This document shows, in pieces, positions 10,018-19,393 of a DNA stretch of 64,000 bases (position 1 is the first letter of the stretch; the number at the start of each line of letters is the position of its first letter). The notes under the pieces are model-generated. The model worked only from the letters and a program-made list of their open reading frames with translations. It was not told the origin of the DNA and ran no database searches. This DNA comes from Piezodorus guildinii (lineage: Eukaryota > Arthropoda > Insecta > Hemiptera > Pentatomidae). The DNA lies in the NCBI GenBank assembly GCA_023052935.1, contig CM041298.1, forward strand, positions 61,188,217-61,252,216, read 5' to 3'. A program made the translations under genes and the position numbers.

Positions 10018-10539
10018 GTGCTTTTGTGCTTCGTACAGTGCTTTATCTATGAATCTGGTATCCGTTGAACCTGTTTTCCGTTAAAAGCATATAGCTATCC
10101 TTTTAAATATTTCATATATAATTCTCTACGTCCTTCCTCTTTTTCGTCTAAGTATTTTTTTTTAAACTTCTATTGATGTACTAAAAACGTTTATCATAGG
10201 AATAAGTGTTGATTGGAATTACAGACCTTGTAAAACTTTGTGCCCATCTCGCGCGACTTTTAAGTATAAGTAAAAAATATTACAAAACATAATCATTAAT
10301 AGTGGTGTGATGATTTATTGAACTTAAGAAATAATTAATAAACAGACAAATAAAATTTGGGATTTTATCAAAAAGATCTTGGTCATTAAATGGAGAAAAA
10401 TGCGAAACAGAACCATAACATCTTCTATAAAGTAATAAAAGTAATGAAAAAAGAATGACCACGAAGGCTGAAAGAAATTAAAGATAAAGAAAGAAGTTTA
10501 TCTGGCGAGCCAAAGAAATGATAGAGAGATGAATAGAAT
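10018..10539. other. AT-rich stretch without recognisable gene
   Basis: Nothing I can assign. Sequence after about 10470 may already be the 5' part of the decayed reverse transcriptase that follows. Confidence 0.5.
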
Positions 10540-12110
10540 ATTTCCAGGAGCTGCTTGAACGGAAATATATCAGTTCGGATAAAATGATTCAAGATTATAA
10601 CGACGAGGATGACTCCATCAGTGAATAAGAATTGCAGGAAGCTATCAGGATGAGATAACTAGTTATGCACTACAAGGGCAGCAAAGGCAAAGAAATGTTG
10701 CTCCATCTTCAGAACTTTATATGACATAAGAAAAGGATACCAAAGGAGTTGGAGATAGCTACCATAGTGCCAATTTTCAAAAAAGTAGCTAACAGGGAAT
10801 GCAAAAACCATAAAGAAATATCCTCACATAGTGTGTCAAGCCAACTATACTCAACAATCCTAAAAACGATGATTATCGTAGAACAACTGTCGATTGCCAG
10901 ATTGGAGAGACACGGAAATATTTTAGAAAATCGAGGAACACGCTAGACCAGATTTTTACATTGAGGCAGGTCATGAAGAAGACCATCAAGAAATCTCTAA
11001 AGAACTATTTCTTTGTTTTGTGGATCTGGAGAAAGCTTTCGACAGAGTAAGAAAGGAGGATCTTGAGCATGACCTGTCTAGAAGACAAGTAGATATGCCA
11101 CGATTATAGCCTTGAGGAGTCTCTACGTCAAACCATGAATGATTTTAAGAACAAGCAATAATATCTCCAAGGAGTTAGAGACGACCCAGGGAATACGCCA
11201 TGGATGCAGTCTAAGTTCTTTCCTCTTTATATTAGTTCTTGACCAGGCGCTGAGGGAAGCAAAACCAAGACTACGATCTTTTCAACTCGGATATAAAAAC
11301 CTGCAATCTACTCTACACTAAGCTGGCATTTGCTGACGATCTCGTCATATTTGCAGTAAATAATCGGAATCTACTACGTAATGTTAGTATTCTACTAGAA
11401 CTGTCTCATGTAAATATCAGCGTAAATCCAGAAAATACCAAATGCATGAGAGTAGATAGTAAACAACGTCAAATAATAAGAATCCTGAGATTCAAAGAGA
11501 AATTTTTGGAGCAGGTCGAGGATTTCAAGTACCTCGAAGCCTGCCTCAACGAGACCAGAAGTATCGAAGGGGAAATATCTCAGAGGCTGGGAGCGGCAGG
11601 AAGAATGTTCCATGCAGTTAGGAGAGGCTTCATCAACAGAAGGGGTCACTCAGAAAACAAATTTATCAGTTTACAGGTCGATTTTCCTGGCTATTCTTGT
11701 CTACTCCTCTAAATAGTTAACCCTCACACCAAAGCATAGGAGCCAGATACAAGCAATGGGGATGAGGTACCTAAGGAAAGTTGAAGAAAAAACCATGAGA
11801 GATAAAATTCGGAATGCGACTATTAGGTCGTACAGCCGCTGTAAACCATTCTAGGCGAAAATGAAGTAAGATTGTTTAGCCACCTCCTCCCAATGGACCC
11901 AAGTGAGACTGCAACCCCCATGAAACACAACTTAAAGGAAGAAGGCCTCGCTGAAGACCTCGGACTACCTGGGAAGAAGGTGTAAAGGAGTCATTCAGAA
12001 AGGGTGAGCTAGATTAGAAAAGTAGAAGAGGACTGGTTCAAGAGGGGATATGTAGTCCAAGCTCTACAGAGGGCATCCTCACACTGCACAGCGGTAAAGA
12101 GAACAAGACT
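10540..12110 (+). pseudogene. Decayed RTE-like LINE reverse transcriptase
   Basis: Conceptual translation in shifting frames shows reverse-transcriptase landmarks of RTE-type or related LINEs: IATIVPIFKK at about 10757, then ECKNHKEIS, a DLEKAFDRV motif near 11025-11055, SCSLSSFLFILVLDQ near 11200, LAFADDLVIF near 11325-11352, and FKYLEACLNETRSIEGEI near 11530 (the motif usually reading YLG). There are many stops and frameshifts, no identifiable 5' end and no clear tail. It is too decayed to place reliably in a clade; RTE is the best guess from the YLG-block wording. Confidence 0.7.
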
Positions 12111-12764
12111 ATGAGAATGGTGATAAATTCTGGGATGTTCATAAAAAATGAGCTTAGTCAAAAATAATGGTTTCTTCAAGTTAATAAACCAAAATCTATG
12201 AAGTAGTATATCCTGTTTTATTTTTTTAAATATCAGCTTGCTCTTTCATATAAACATCGCCCAATTTATTATTTTCCTTTAAACATATAAATTACCGTTA
12301 TGCATAATTTAATTAAAATAAAACCATTATTATAGAAATTATAAGTTAAACAAAATTAATTATCCTATCTATGCACTGATTCATAATGTGAAAATATTAT
12401 TTTCTCTATCTCTATAAATGAACGAATAACTACGCCTTAATATTTTTAGAATATTTATTAGCAATCGAAATTGCTTTAGATTGTTATGAAATTGGGTGGG
12501 TGGGTGTTTCTCTACATTTCCTAATCAGTTTAAAGCTAAAGATGAAAGCTTTTATCAGATTAAAGCTAATCAATCACTGAGCCAACAAACTTCCCTAAAT
12601 TATCAGAGGCTAAACGGAAGATGAGGTAAAGTTATTATATTATTATTAACAAAATTAGTTAAAAGCTATCTCGGTATGACACAATTGTCAGAAAACAAAC
12701 ACGAAACTTATTAAAAGATACGTTATGACAATTTTTCAATAATTACATAAACTAATGTTTATTA
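12111..12764. other. AT-rich stretch without recognisable gene
   Basis: No coding or RNA signal seen. It is bounded by the decayed reverse transcriptase and the foldback repeat. Confidence 0.5.
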
Positions 12765-12966
12765 CCGTAGGCAGAAATAATCGGGAGTCACTCATTTTAG
12801 AATATTTAAATTATGCCGACGTTTTGCCTCAAACTTGTAAGCCATGTCAAGCATAAACTGTTTACCCTAACAATTTTATGTTTGACATGGATCACAAGTT
12901 TAAGCCGAAGCATCGGCAAAATTAAAATTTCTATTAATACTTACTCCCGATTATTTTTACCTACGA
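12765..12966. repeat. Foldback (long imperfect palindrome), about 100-bp arms
   Basis: The left arm (from 12765, CCGTAGGCAGAAATAATCGG...) and the reverse complement of the right arm (to 12966) match through most of their length: AAATAATCGGGAGT, GCCGA, AAACTTGT, CCATGTCAA and CATAAA occur in the same order. The centre is near 12867 with almost no loop. A 120-residue reading frame across it (12813-13175) is a by-product. It could be a foldback MITE or the hairpin of an inverted duplication. No transposase is seen nearby. Confidence 0.8.
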
Positions 12967-13424
12967 TTATTTCAACAGTCAACTATACAACCTCAATTAC
13001 GTCTATTACAGTATTTACGAGCACCTACTATAATAAAAAATATACATTAAGAAAATCTGAAATAAAAATTAAATTTTTACCTCAATACGCCCATAACTCG
13101 GTTAGTTTTGAACATACGGAAAAAAGTGTGAAAAGTTTTATGATCAGGGCAACAAGATTCGTTTTTAAAAAATAGATAAATAAATAAAAATTATGTGATA
13201 AAGCTACAGATTATAAGAGATGATTGTAAATCCATTTAATGATACTATAGTAAAAAGGACGATGCTAATGTCAAATGCCTAAATTTTGTCTATCCAGATA
13301 TAATTATGATACGTATCTTTATTAGAAGTACCTGACATCGCACAAGCTGTGAACCATTATTTTACGTGCCTTTGAAAAGAGGAAAAAATCGAGGATTGTT
13401 TACTCCCTTAAAAAGCTTAGGTGG

Positions 13425-13530
13425 GACCTTCTGCCTGGTTTGAAACCGTGACCTTTGACATAGCTGCCTGTTTCACTAGCTACATTACCCAACAAGTGAT
13501 TCCATTCATGAGACCCGACAATCTCCTTTC
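13425..13530 (-). mobile_element. tRNA-derived SINE remnant
   Basis: Read on the minus strand: an A-box-like TAGCTAGTGAAACAGG, then CTATGTCAAAGGTCACGG and a B-box-like GGTTTCAAACC about 35 nt later, the spacing of a tRNA promoter. The same CAAAGGTCACGG block occurs in the SINE at 56837-56963, suggesting one family. It is degenerate; boundaries are approximate. Confidence 0.45.
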
Positions 13531-13694
13531 GCAGCCATTTTGAGATAAAGAAAAATAAATTTGCTTGGTTAGAGCAGAAATTGTCATTGGCCATTTTCCT
13601 TGGATATAGATTGACCCTGCTGCTAGTTCGTCTTTCTTAAGATATTTAATTAATTAATTGCTATTCATATAATTAATTGCCTACTCAGCTATGT

Positions 13695-14966
13695 AAATCG
13701 TTTTTTTTTATTATTATATATTTATTTATTGGAATTTACAACTGTATAACAAGTAATACAGCAAGTAAATTTGAATGAAATATAAAAAGGCATGAAACAC
13801 ATGTAGAGAAGCTTCCCAATGGAAGCACTCTAAAAATATTCTTAACTAGAAGGTCCCGGGGCCATCTCCTTTTCAGACGCCTCGGAGGATTGTCAGGAAT
13901 TGAAGAGGAAGAAAGGATTGAAACGAAAGGATTAGGGTGGGAATGGAGTTTGTTATGGAAGGATTGATACCTCGTACGGGCCAAATCTGCAACATATGGG
14001 ACATTAAGGTCTTTATGGATGAGTTTCTTGGTAACAAAGTAAGGATTTTACGAAGGATTTTGGACTGTAGGGATTGGTTACGAGAATAATTCGATGGTTT
14101 AGTAGAGCCCCAGAGCTCAACTTCGTAAGTCCATATCGGTCTTATGATAGTCATGTAGATGAGTATTTTGTAGTTAAGTGGAAGATTAGAACGTTTGCCT
14201 AGTAAGTGTTGAAGTAGTCGAAAACGTCGTGCAGCTTCTTGTCGTTTCAGTCTTGTATAAGGGTTCCAAGTAAGGCGTTTGTCAAGGTGCATTCCTAGAT
14301 ATCGGATCTGTTCAACCGGGACAAGAGGAGTATTATTGAAGGAGGTAGTAGGGCAGGAAGTCATAAGTTTACAACGAAGGGTAAAGGTAATTTGGTGGGA
14401 TTTGTGAGGGAAGACCGTGGGTGAGTGGCTAGCGCGCTAGTCTCTCATGCTACAGGTTCTGAGTTCGAATCCCAGTCCCGGCGGGGCTTTTATAAGGATG
14501 TAAAAAAATGGGGATTCACTCACAACCTCTCCCTCGGGTATGTGAGACCCGTCAGCCAAAGGGTGCCCACTAACAAAATTAGTCGTAGGTAGTGATAACC
14601 CTACACTAAAAATAGCATCGTGAAACGTGAGTGTAAACTTGCCTACACGGCCTGTCGTGCCACTGAAAGAAAAGAAGTTCTGACACCATAGTTCAAGGTC
14701 TCTGAGGTGGGATTGGAGAGTTTGAGAGGCAATAGTTGGATCAGTATTGACTGATAACACACACAAGTGTCATCAGCATAGGTAGAAAGGAAGGTGTTAG
14801 GATTGGTTGGGATATCAGCTGTATAAACTGTGTAAAGGATGGGTCCTAGGATACTACCTTGAGGGACACCAGCAGACTGACTAAAAATGGATGAAAATGA
14901 ATTATTATGATTGATTTTGAAGGATCTGCCAGTGAGGTAGGACTGGAATGTAAATCTTAATACCAT
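13695..14966 (-). pseudogene. 5'-truncated Jockey ORF2 fragment, interrupted by a SINE
   Basis: Minus-strand Jockey RT. From 14966 downward: RSFKINHNNSF, GVPQGSILGPILYTVYTADIP, YADDTCV, then a SINE (about 14410-14672) splits it. It resumes with TSCPTTSFNNTPLVPVEQIRYLGMHLDKRLTWNP (14364 downward) and ends with the PRRLKRRWPRDLL terminus near 13850. The 3' UTR ends in a short A run at about 13701-13709. It has frameshifts (for example near 13985 and 14050). The same Jockey family (here called C2) recurs at 16590, 16885, 17495-25780, 40906-44525 and 44527. Confidence 0.85.
14410..14672 (+). mobile_element. tRNA-derived SINE inserted in a Jockey fragment
   Basis: The head resembles a tRNA: GGGTGAGTGGCTAGCGCGCTAG (A-box-like) and GAGTTCGAATCCCAG (B box, near 14461-14475). 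A body with CTCACAACCTCTCCC and GTATGTGAGACCCGTCAGCC follows, then a tail CGGCCTGTCGTGCCACTGAAAGAAAA. It interrupts Jockey coding sequence on the opposite strand. A diverged copy with the same body and tail lies at 39208-40335. I did not find a clean target duplication. Not a functional tRNA. Confidence 0.75.
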
Positions 14967-15209
14967 AACACAATTGCTCGGAAATAATTAACTAATTTGC
15001 TTAAATAAGTAATTTACTAATTTGCAATTATTACTTATATCAATTAATATCTTCTATCAGTAAAATCATTGTTTTTAAGTTTTCAATGGAAATACTAGTT
15101 TTTAGGCAAATGCGGTAAGATGACAAATAGTCTTGGAAAATGTGCGCGGTGTCAGATAATCAATTCCACCTATGAAAAATTTGTTTGAAAATAAATTGTA
15201 ATTTTAAAA

Positions 15210-15290
15210 TGAAAACAGGTTAAACAAAAGATTGCAATATGATATCAAACGATAAGTTGGTTTCTAAATCTTCCAAAAACAGTTTATTTC
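15210..15290 (+). repeat. Dispersed repeat shared with 58727-58800
   Basis: Shares AAAACAGGTTAAAC, AAGATTGCAATATGATATCA and GGTTTCTAA with 58727-58800 in the same order and strand. Probably a fragment of an unrecognised repeat family. Confidence 0.65.
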
Positions 15291-15374
15291 AATAAACTTT
15301 AAAACGAGTCAACTTCTCGGGGGACTTCCATATCATCAGGACTCACTTTACTTTCTATCACATTATATTTTAAT

Positions 15375-15410
15375 ATATCTGATAATTAGTCAACAAAAAT
15401 TATCAGATAT
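15375..15410. repeat. Perfect 13-bp inverted repeat
   Basis: ATATCTGATAATT (15375-15387) and its exact reverse complement (15398-15410), 10-bp loop. Function unknown. Confidence 0.7.
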
Positions 15411-15947
15411 TTTGTGTGTTAGCAAGAAAATTAACAGTCTTCCGTAAATGAAATTTCATATTTATTTAAGACAAGCATACGCTGGAGATGTTTCAGCAAT
15501 TTTTTTCCGAGCACAAAAATAGTAATATAGATGTATAATATACCGTATATTGAAAATTGTATACAGTTTTTATTATATTATTTGATCTAAAACACATGTT
15601 TCTAAATCTAACTTTATTTAAAAGTTCCTGAATTGATTTTTTCAAATATTTTTAGGTTTTTTATGCACTGTTGAAATTTTTTTCAAGAATGGAGGTAAAT
15701 AAACTTTTATGCTGCAGGCACCTGATTTTTTTAAAAACTTTTATTAATTCTAAAAGAAAAACATGTAAATTTACAATATAAAACTTTAAATTAATAAATA
15801 AATTATTTCGCATAACAATAGTATAACTGAGAGGTGTTATTACATTGATTAATAGTATCAGATATGTTACCTTATCTGGCCCTACAGGACTCCGCATTAA
15901 TCAACTCATCAATGTTGACACATCCACTGTCCCACAAGTTACGACAA

Positions 15948-15971
15948 ATACACACACACACACACACACAG
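15948..15971. repeat. (CA)n microsatellite
   Basis: About ten CA units. Confidence 0.9.
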
Positions 15972-16319
15972 GATCAGGCTTACCATGGCACATATTATAT
16001 TCGAATTGATTAACATTAAATTAGGAATAATAGTGATACATTTATTATATTATAAAAATTACTAGAATATATATATTTATATATTTATTCTGGGGCTATG
16101 TCTTGAATAACAATCCTAAACAGTAGATAGGCACTTTAATATAAAATGTCTGACCAAGAGACCATTATAATTAATTTTAATTTACAAATAAATAGACAAA
16201 CTAAAATTTAAGAAAACCTACCTTTATGTATTAAAAATATGAATTCCAAACAAACGAAAATTAAGTAAAAATAAATTCCCCTGAATGATATCAAAAATGA
16301 AGAAATGTAAAATAAAATA

Positions 16320-16570
16320 AATTTATTATTCTACAAAGCTAGTTTTAAAGTTTCATTGTTGAATTGAAATTTTACATTTGGTTTAAGTCTGTTTAGGATG
16401 CCAGCAGTTGTTGGAAAGGGGTGGGATTCGAATGAGAGAAGGGAAGAAGCAAGACGAAATTGAGTAGGCAGGGATTTCCAGAGGGATTCAGCCCCAACAT
16501 AAAATAAATGATGCAAAGTTTCAATTATTTAGTTTGGAATACAAAGACCAGAATGGGGTGATATAGTTTC
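16320..16570 (-). pseudogene. C-terminal tail of a CR1/L2-type LINE reverse transcriptase
   Basis: On the minus strand: HHLFYVGAESLWKSLPTQFRLASSLLSF. This matches the LWNSLP-x-IR-x-A-x-SL-x-x-F block found at the very C-terminus of CR1/L2-like reverse transcriptases, and also in this window at 46127-46570 and 56090-56200. Only this tail is left. Confidence 0.55.
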
Positions 16571-16584
16571 AAGTAAGTTTCCTC

Positions 16585-16790
16585 TTCTATCCTTAATAAT
16601 TCTCTGAGGTTTTTAAGATGGAGATGGCCCCGAGACCTTCTAGTAAAGAATATTTTCAGAGTGCTTAAAATGGATCTTCTCATTTAGAATTCCTATTGCA
16701 GTACTGCCAATGGGTAGTGTCTCCATATGGATTTCATGTTATTTAATTACATTTAAATGACATTTAATTGATTTATTTCTTCAGTTCTAA
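16585..16790 (+). mobile_element. Jockey (C2) 3' end fragment
   Basis: Shows the family's C-terminus and 3' UTR: CCCCGAGACCTTCTAGTAAAGAATATTTTCAGAGTGCTT and onward (16632-16670) matches the other C2 copies at 13820, 25640 and 44380. Only the last coding codons and the UTR remain. Confidence 0.65.
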
Positions 16791-16884
16791 ATATCAATAA
16801 ACAGGTTTTGTTTTTTTAAATAGTGTTAGTTAAAAAAAATTCTATCTATTCAATCAATTTAAGTTTAATTTGTACACTGACAGA

Positions 16885-17065
16885 AGTAGTGTACTCTTTT
16901 AATCAGTTTGCTGGTGCTACTCAAGGCCGTATTCTTGGACTCATAATTTGCAGTTTATACTGCTGATATCCCAACCCATACTAACACTTTCCGTTTTACC
17001 TATGCAAATTAACAGACGACTGCAATTCTTAACGTGATTTTAACTGATGATAAAAACTTATGTTT
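16885..17065 (+). pseudogene. Jockey (C2) RT core fragment
   Basis: Translation recovers SFNQFAGATQGRILGLI and YTADIPTHTNTF-like text: decayed equivalents of GVPQGSILGPI and YTADIPTNPNTF in the minus-strand copy at 13695-14966. It ends near the YADD position. Confidence 0.6.
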
Positions 17066-17494
17066 TATGTAACGTATTTTTGTACCTTCAACAATTGACT
17101 ACTGTTAACTTATAAGAAGTTACTCTTTTCTCAGGGTCAGGTCGCTGACCACATTGGGTCATATAACAGCCCTTAACTGTCACCGAAGTGACAGAACCTT
17201 GATGTTTATGTTTCCTGTTGTATTCATGCACATTAGCTCCGATCCAATTCAGAGATCCCCAGAAACTTATTCTGAGAATCAGACCTCCTCGCTTACTCAG
17301 TATTCTGGAGAAATCTTTATATCGGACCACTTAAAAATACTACTTTCGCTCTTCATCATCATCCCTTTAAAAGCCTAACCTAGATCCATCCAAATACATT
17401 CTTACAATCATTATATCTTATTAAGCCTCAAGTTACACTTATTTACTTATAAAGTCATTTAAAGAAGAATACAGTCTATTTTAAGCATCTACTG
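17066..17494. other. Unassigned sequence between Jockey fragments
   Basis: Short reading frames on both strands (17088-17330 minus, 17154-17378 plus) resemble nothing I know. No tail, TIR or LTR seen. Confidence 0.4.
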
Positions 17495-17613
17495 ATGTGT
17501 GGTTGTTAATTTGCAGATGGCACTTGTGAGTTATCAGTCAATAATTACTATTGCCTCCCAAACTCTTAAATCCCACAACAGAGACCTTGAAGTGTGGTGT
17601 CAGAACTGGATAA

Positions 17614-17901
17614 AGTCACGCCACCATGAGGCCATAGTGCACCTGCAGATCACACCATATTCCTTGAATCTTATTCAGCAGTCCTATTAACCTTTATATA
17701 CCCTGTCCCTTCTCCCAGGGATCACTCTCTTCAAGTCCTCGCAGTAATTACGGTACGTAATCTATGTCAGATCTAGTATAGCCATATTGTTATTATCAAG
17801 ATTGTCATTATTGTCTTTTAAAGTGTTATTATCGATATTTTGTAACTTTTGAATAAATAAAATATTTTTTTTTTACAATAACGAGCACGAACACCAAAAT
17901 T
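17614..17901 (+). repeat. 5' LTR of the provirus
   Basis: 288 bp, beginning AGTCACGCCACC and ending ACACCAAAATT. It contains a TATATA box (about 17695-17700) and AATAAA at 17852-17857, plus a T10 run near the end. By eye it is the same as the 3' LTR at 24807-25094, including the T10 length. Confidence 0.93.
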
Positions 17902-17918
17902 GGCGCCCAAACAGGGAC
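17901..17918 (+). other. Primer-binding site (tRNA-Lys type)
   Basis: TGGCGCCCAAACAGGGAC directly at the LTR edge. This is close to the tRNA-Lys primer site of lentiviruses and of gypsy-group elements. Confidence 0.8.
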
Positions 17919-18225
17919 TGCATATTTTTATCGCAGTTTTAAGAACCGAGTTTCCGCAGATCCGAACTTTTTCCGCAAATCCAGAATTAGGACTACCGCC
18001 TAGGATTCCTCACCTGTGAAGACTCAAGATTTTGGCTTACCTACCGAGGACTACCAACTTCGAGATCTTCAGATTCTGGACGAGTTCACTCACCCCGAGC
18101 ATCTCGCAACGCAGGCAAAGTCTCTTATCTGCACTCAACCTTGGCCGGACTTCACTGTCGTCAGGTATCCAGCTCAAGGACAGATCTTCACACCCCGTCG
18201 AAGATTATTTTGACAGCGTACTCAA

Positions 18226-18240
18226 TTTTTGTAAGTTAAT
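18226..18240 (+). promoter_or_regulatory. Candidate splice donor in the proviral leader
   Basis: TTTTT|GTAAGTTAAT, about 30 nt before the gag ATG. Errantiviral env is made from a spliced RNA whose donor lies in the leader, so this is the best candidate. Inference from consensus only. Confidence 0.5.
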
Positions 18241-18261
18241 TTCCTTTACTATTGTAATTTT

Positions 18262-19393
18262 ATGTCTGATGATTATTTAAATTCTTTAATCCTGCGAGTA
18301 AATAATTTAATATTAACTACAAATATGACAAGCTTTCAAATTAAATCGGCAGACTACGATCATATCCCTAATTTTAATGGAAATCCACACAATCTGTTAA
18401 AATTCGTGACAGTTTGTAGACAAGTTTACCAAATCGTGTGTAAACCGGACAACTCGTTTAAGGAACTAAACGAACAAAGATTATTAAGTAAACTTTTAGC
18501 AAAACTTACGGATGAAGCTGATTATATAAATACAACGTGCGAATTTAGTCGTGTTGAAGAATTACTAAATTATCTCGAAAGAACCTTCAGAGACAGCCGC
18601 TCAATTGAACAATTATCGCATGAATTATTTAATAACAAAATACATCATAAGGAACACCCTCTTGATTTCCTTCAAAGAATTGATAAGATCCGCACTTTAA
18701 TAATTTCTAAACATCGGATAGAAAACACACCAAATAGAGAAACAATTATTAGCGCATTAGAGAAAAGTATTCTTTATTTTTTTTACACTAACATGCCCCT
18801 TCACATAAGAACATATCTTATGACTAAAGCAGAAAAGTTAAGAACATTAGATGATTTGAGAAATTTAATTCAGAATGAGAACCATCTACTCTTCGATGAC
18901 CTCATAAATTCGGGAAATATGAGAAGACCCGGAGAACATGATTACAAAAGAGGCTTCGACCATAAGAAAAAGTTCGATAAAAAAACATCACAAACGATTT
19001 AATAATTGGCAAAATCCCAATAACCCGTATAACCCACATAATCAAAGACAAGAGCATCAATATCGACAACAAGAACCTCCACAAGACTACCGGCAGAATA
19101 ATAATAATAATAATTATTACCAACAATGGCCCCGTCAAGAACAACAAAGGTATTTCAACGGTTCAGGTCGATACCGGAATCAAAATTATAATAATAATAA
19201 GAAAGATGAAAATCCAACTGTATCCATGAGAACAGTTAGCGCATTCGGGAATAAACCGAAACAGCCTAATTTCCAAATTCAGCAAGAAGACCCGAAAGAC
19301 CAAGAAATCAGAGAATTAAGAGAGAAATTAGAAAAATTAGATCCAAATAATTCTTTTTTAGAGAAAGGCCCGCCAGACAATCAAAACACATAA
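18262..19393 (+). CDS. gag: gag of the provirus, with a frame break
   Basis: Capsid/nucleocapsid precursor. The first frame runs from the ATG at 18262 (alternative ATG at 18325) to a stop at 19000-19002. The homologous C-terminal half is in another frame and runs to the stop at 19391-19393. The switch fits a one-base length change in the A7 run at 18979-18985. The N-terminal two-thirds look like the alpha-helical Gag of Gypsy elements (FNGNP, then LLNYLERTFRDSRS and HPLDFLQRIDKIRTLI). The C-terminal part is Asn/Gln/Arg-rich with no CCHC knuckle, as in errantiviruses. The break could be a true mutation, an assembly slip in the homopolymer, or less likely a programmed shift. Confidence 0.82.
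19354..19360 (+). promoter_or_regulatory. Candidate -1 ribosomal frameshift heptamer (gag-pol)
   Basis: TTTTTTA read in the gag frame as T TTT TTA, a classic X XXY YYZ slippery sequence, 30 nt before the gag stop. A GC-rich stretch (GGCCCGCC at 19367-19374) follows closely. The frame entered by a -1 slip is open straight into the protease and the rest of pol. Confidence 0.7.

Larger units (their letters stand above)
14967..16319. other. AT-rich stretch with small repeats, no gene
   Basis: No coding region recognised. It contains a dispersed repeat (15210-15290, shared with 58727-58800), a 13-bp inverted repeat (15375-15410) and a (CA)n tract near 15950. Confidence 0.5.

Noticed and set aside
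12813..13175. 120-residue protein
   Set aside because: Lies across the foldback repeat and AT-rich flank, with no motif; chance frame.
14440..14480. Functional tRNA gene
   Set aside because: A and B boxes are present, but the arms do not pair and the sequence continues into a SINE body. The same holds for 36738-36806, 13425-13530 and 57548-57655.
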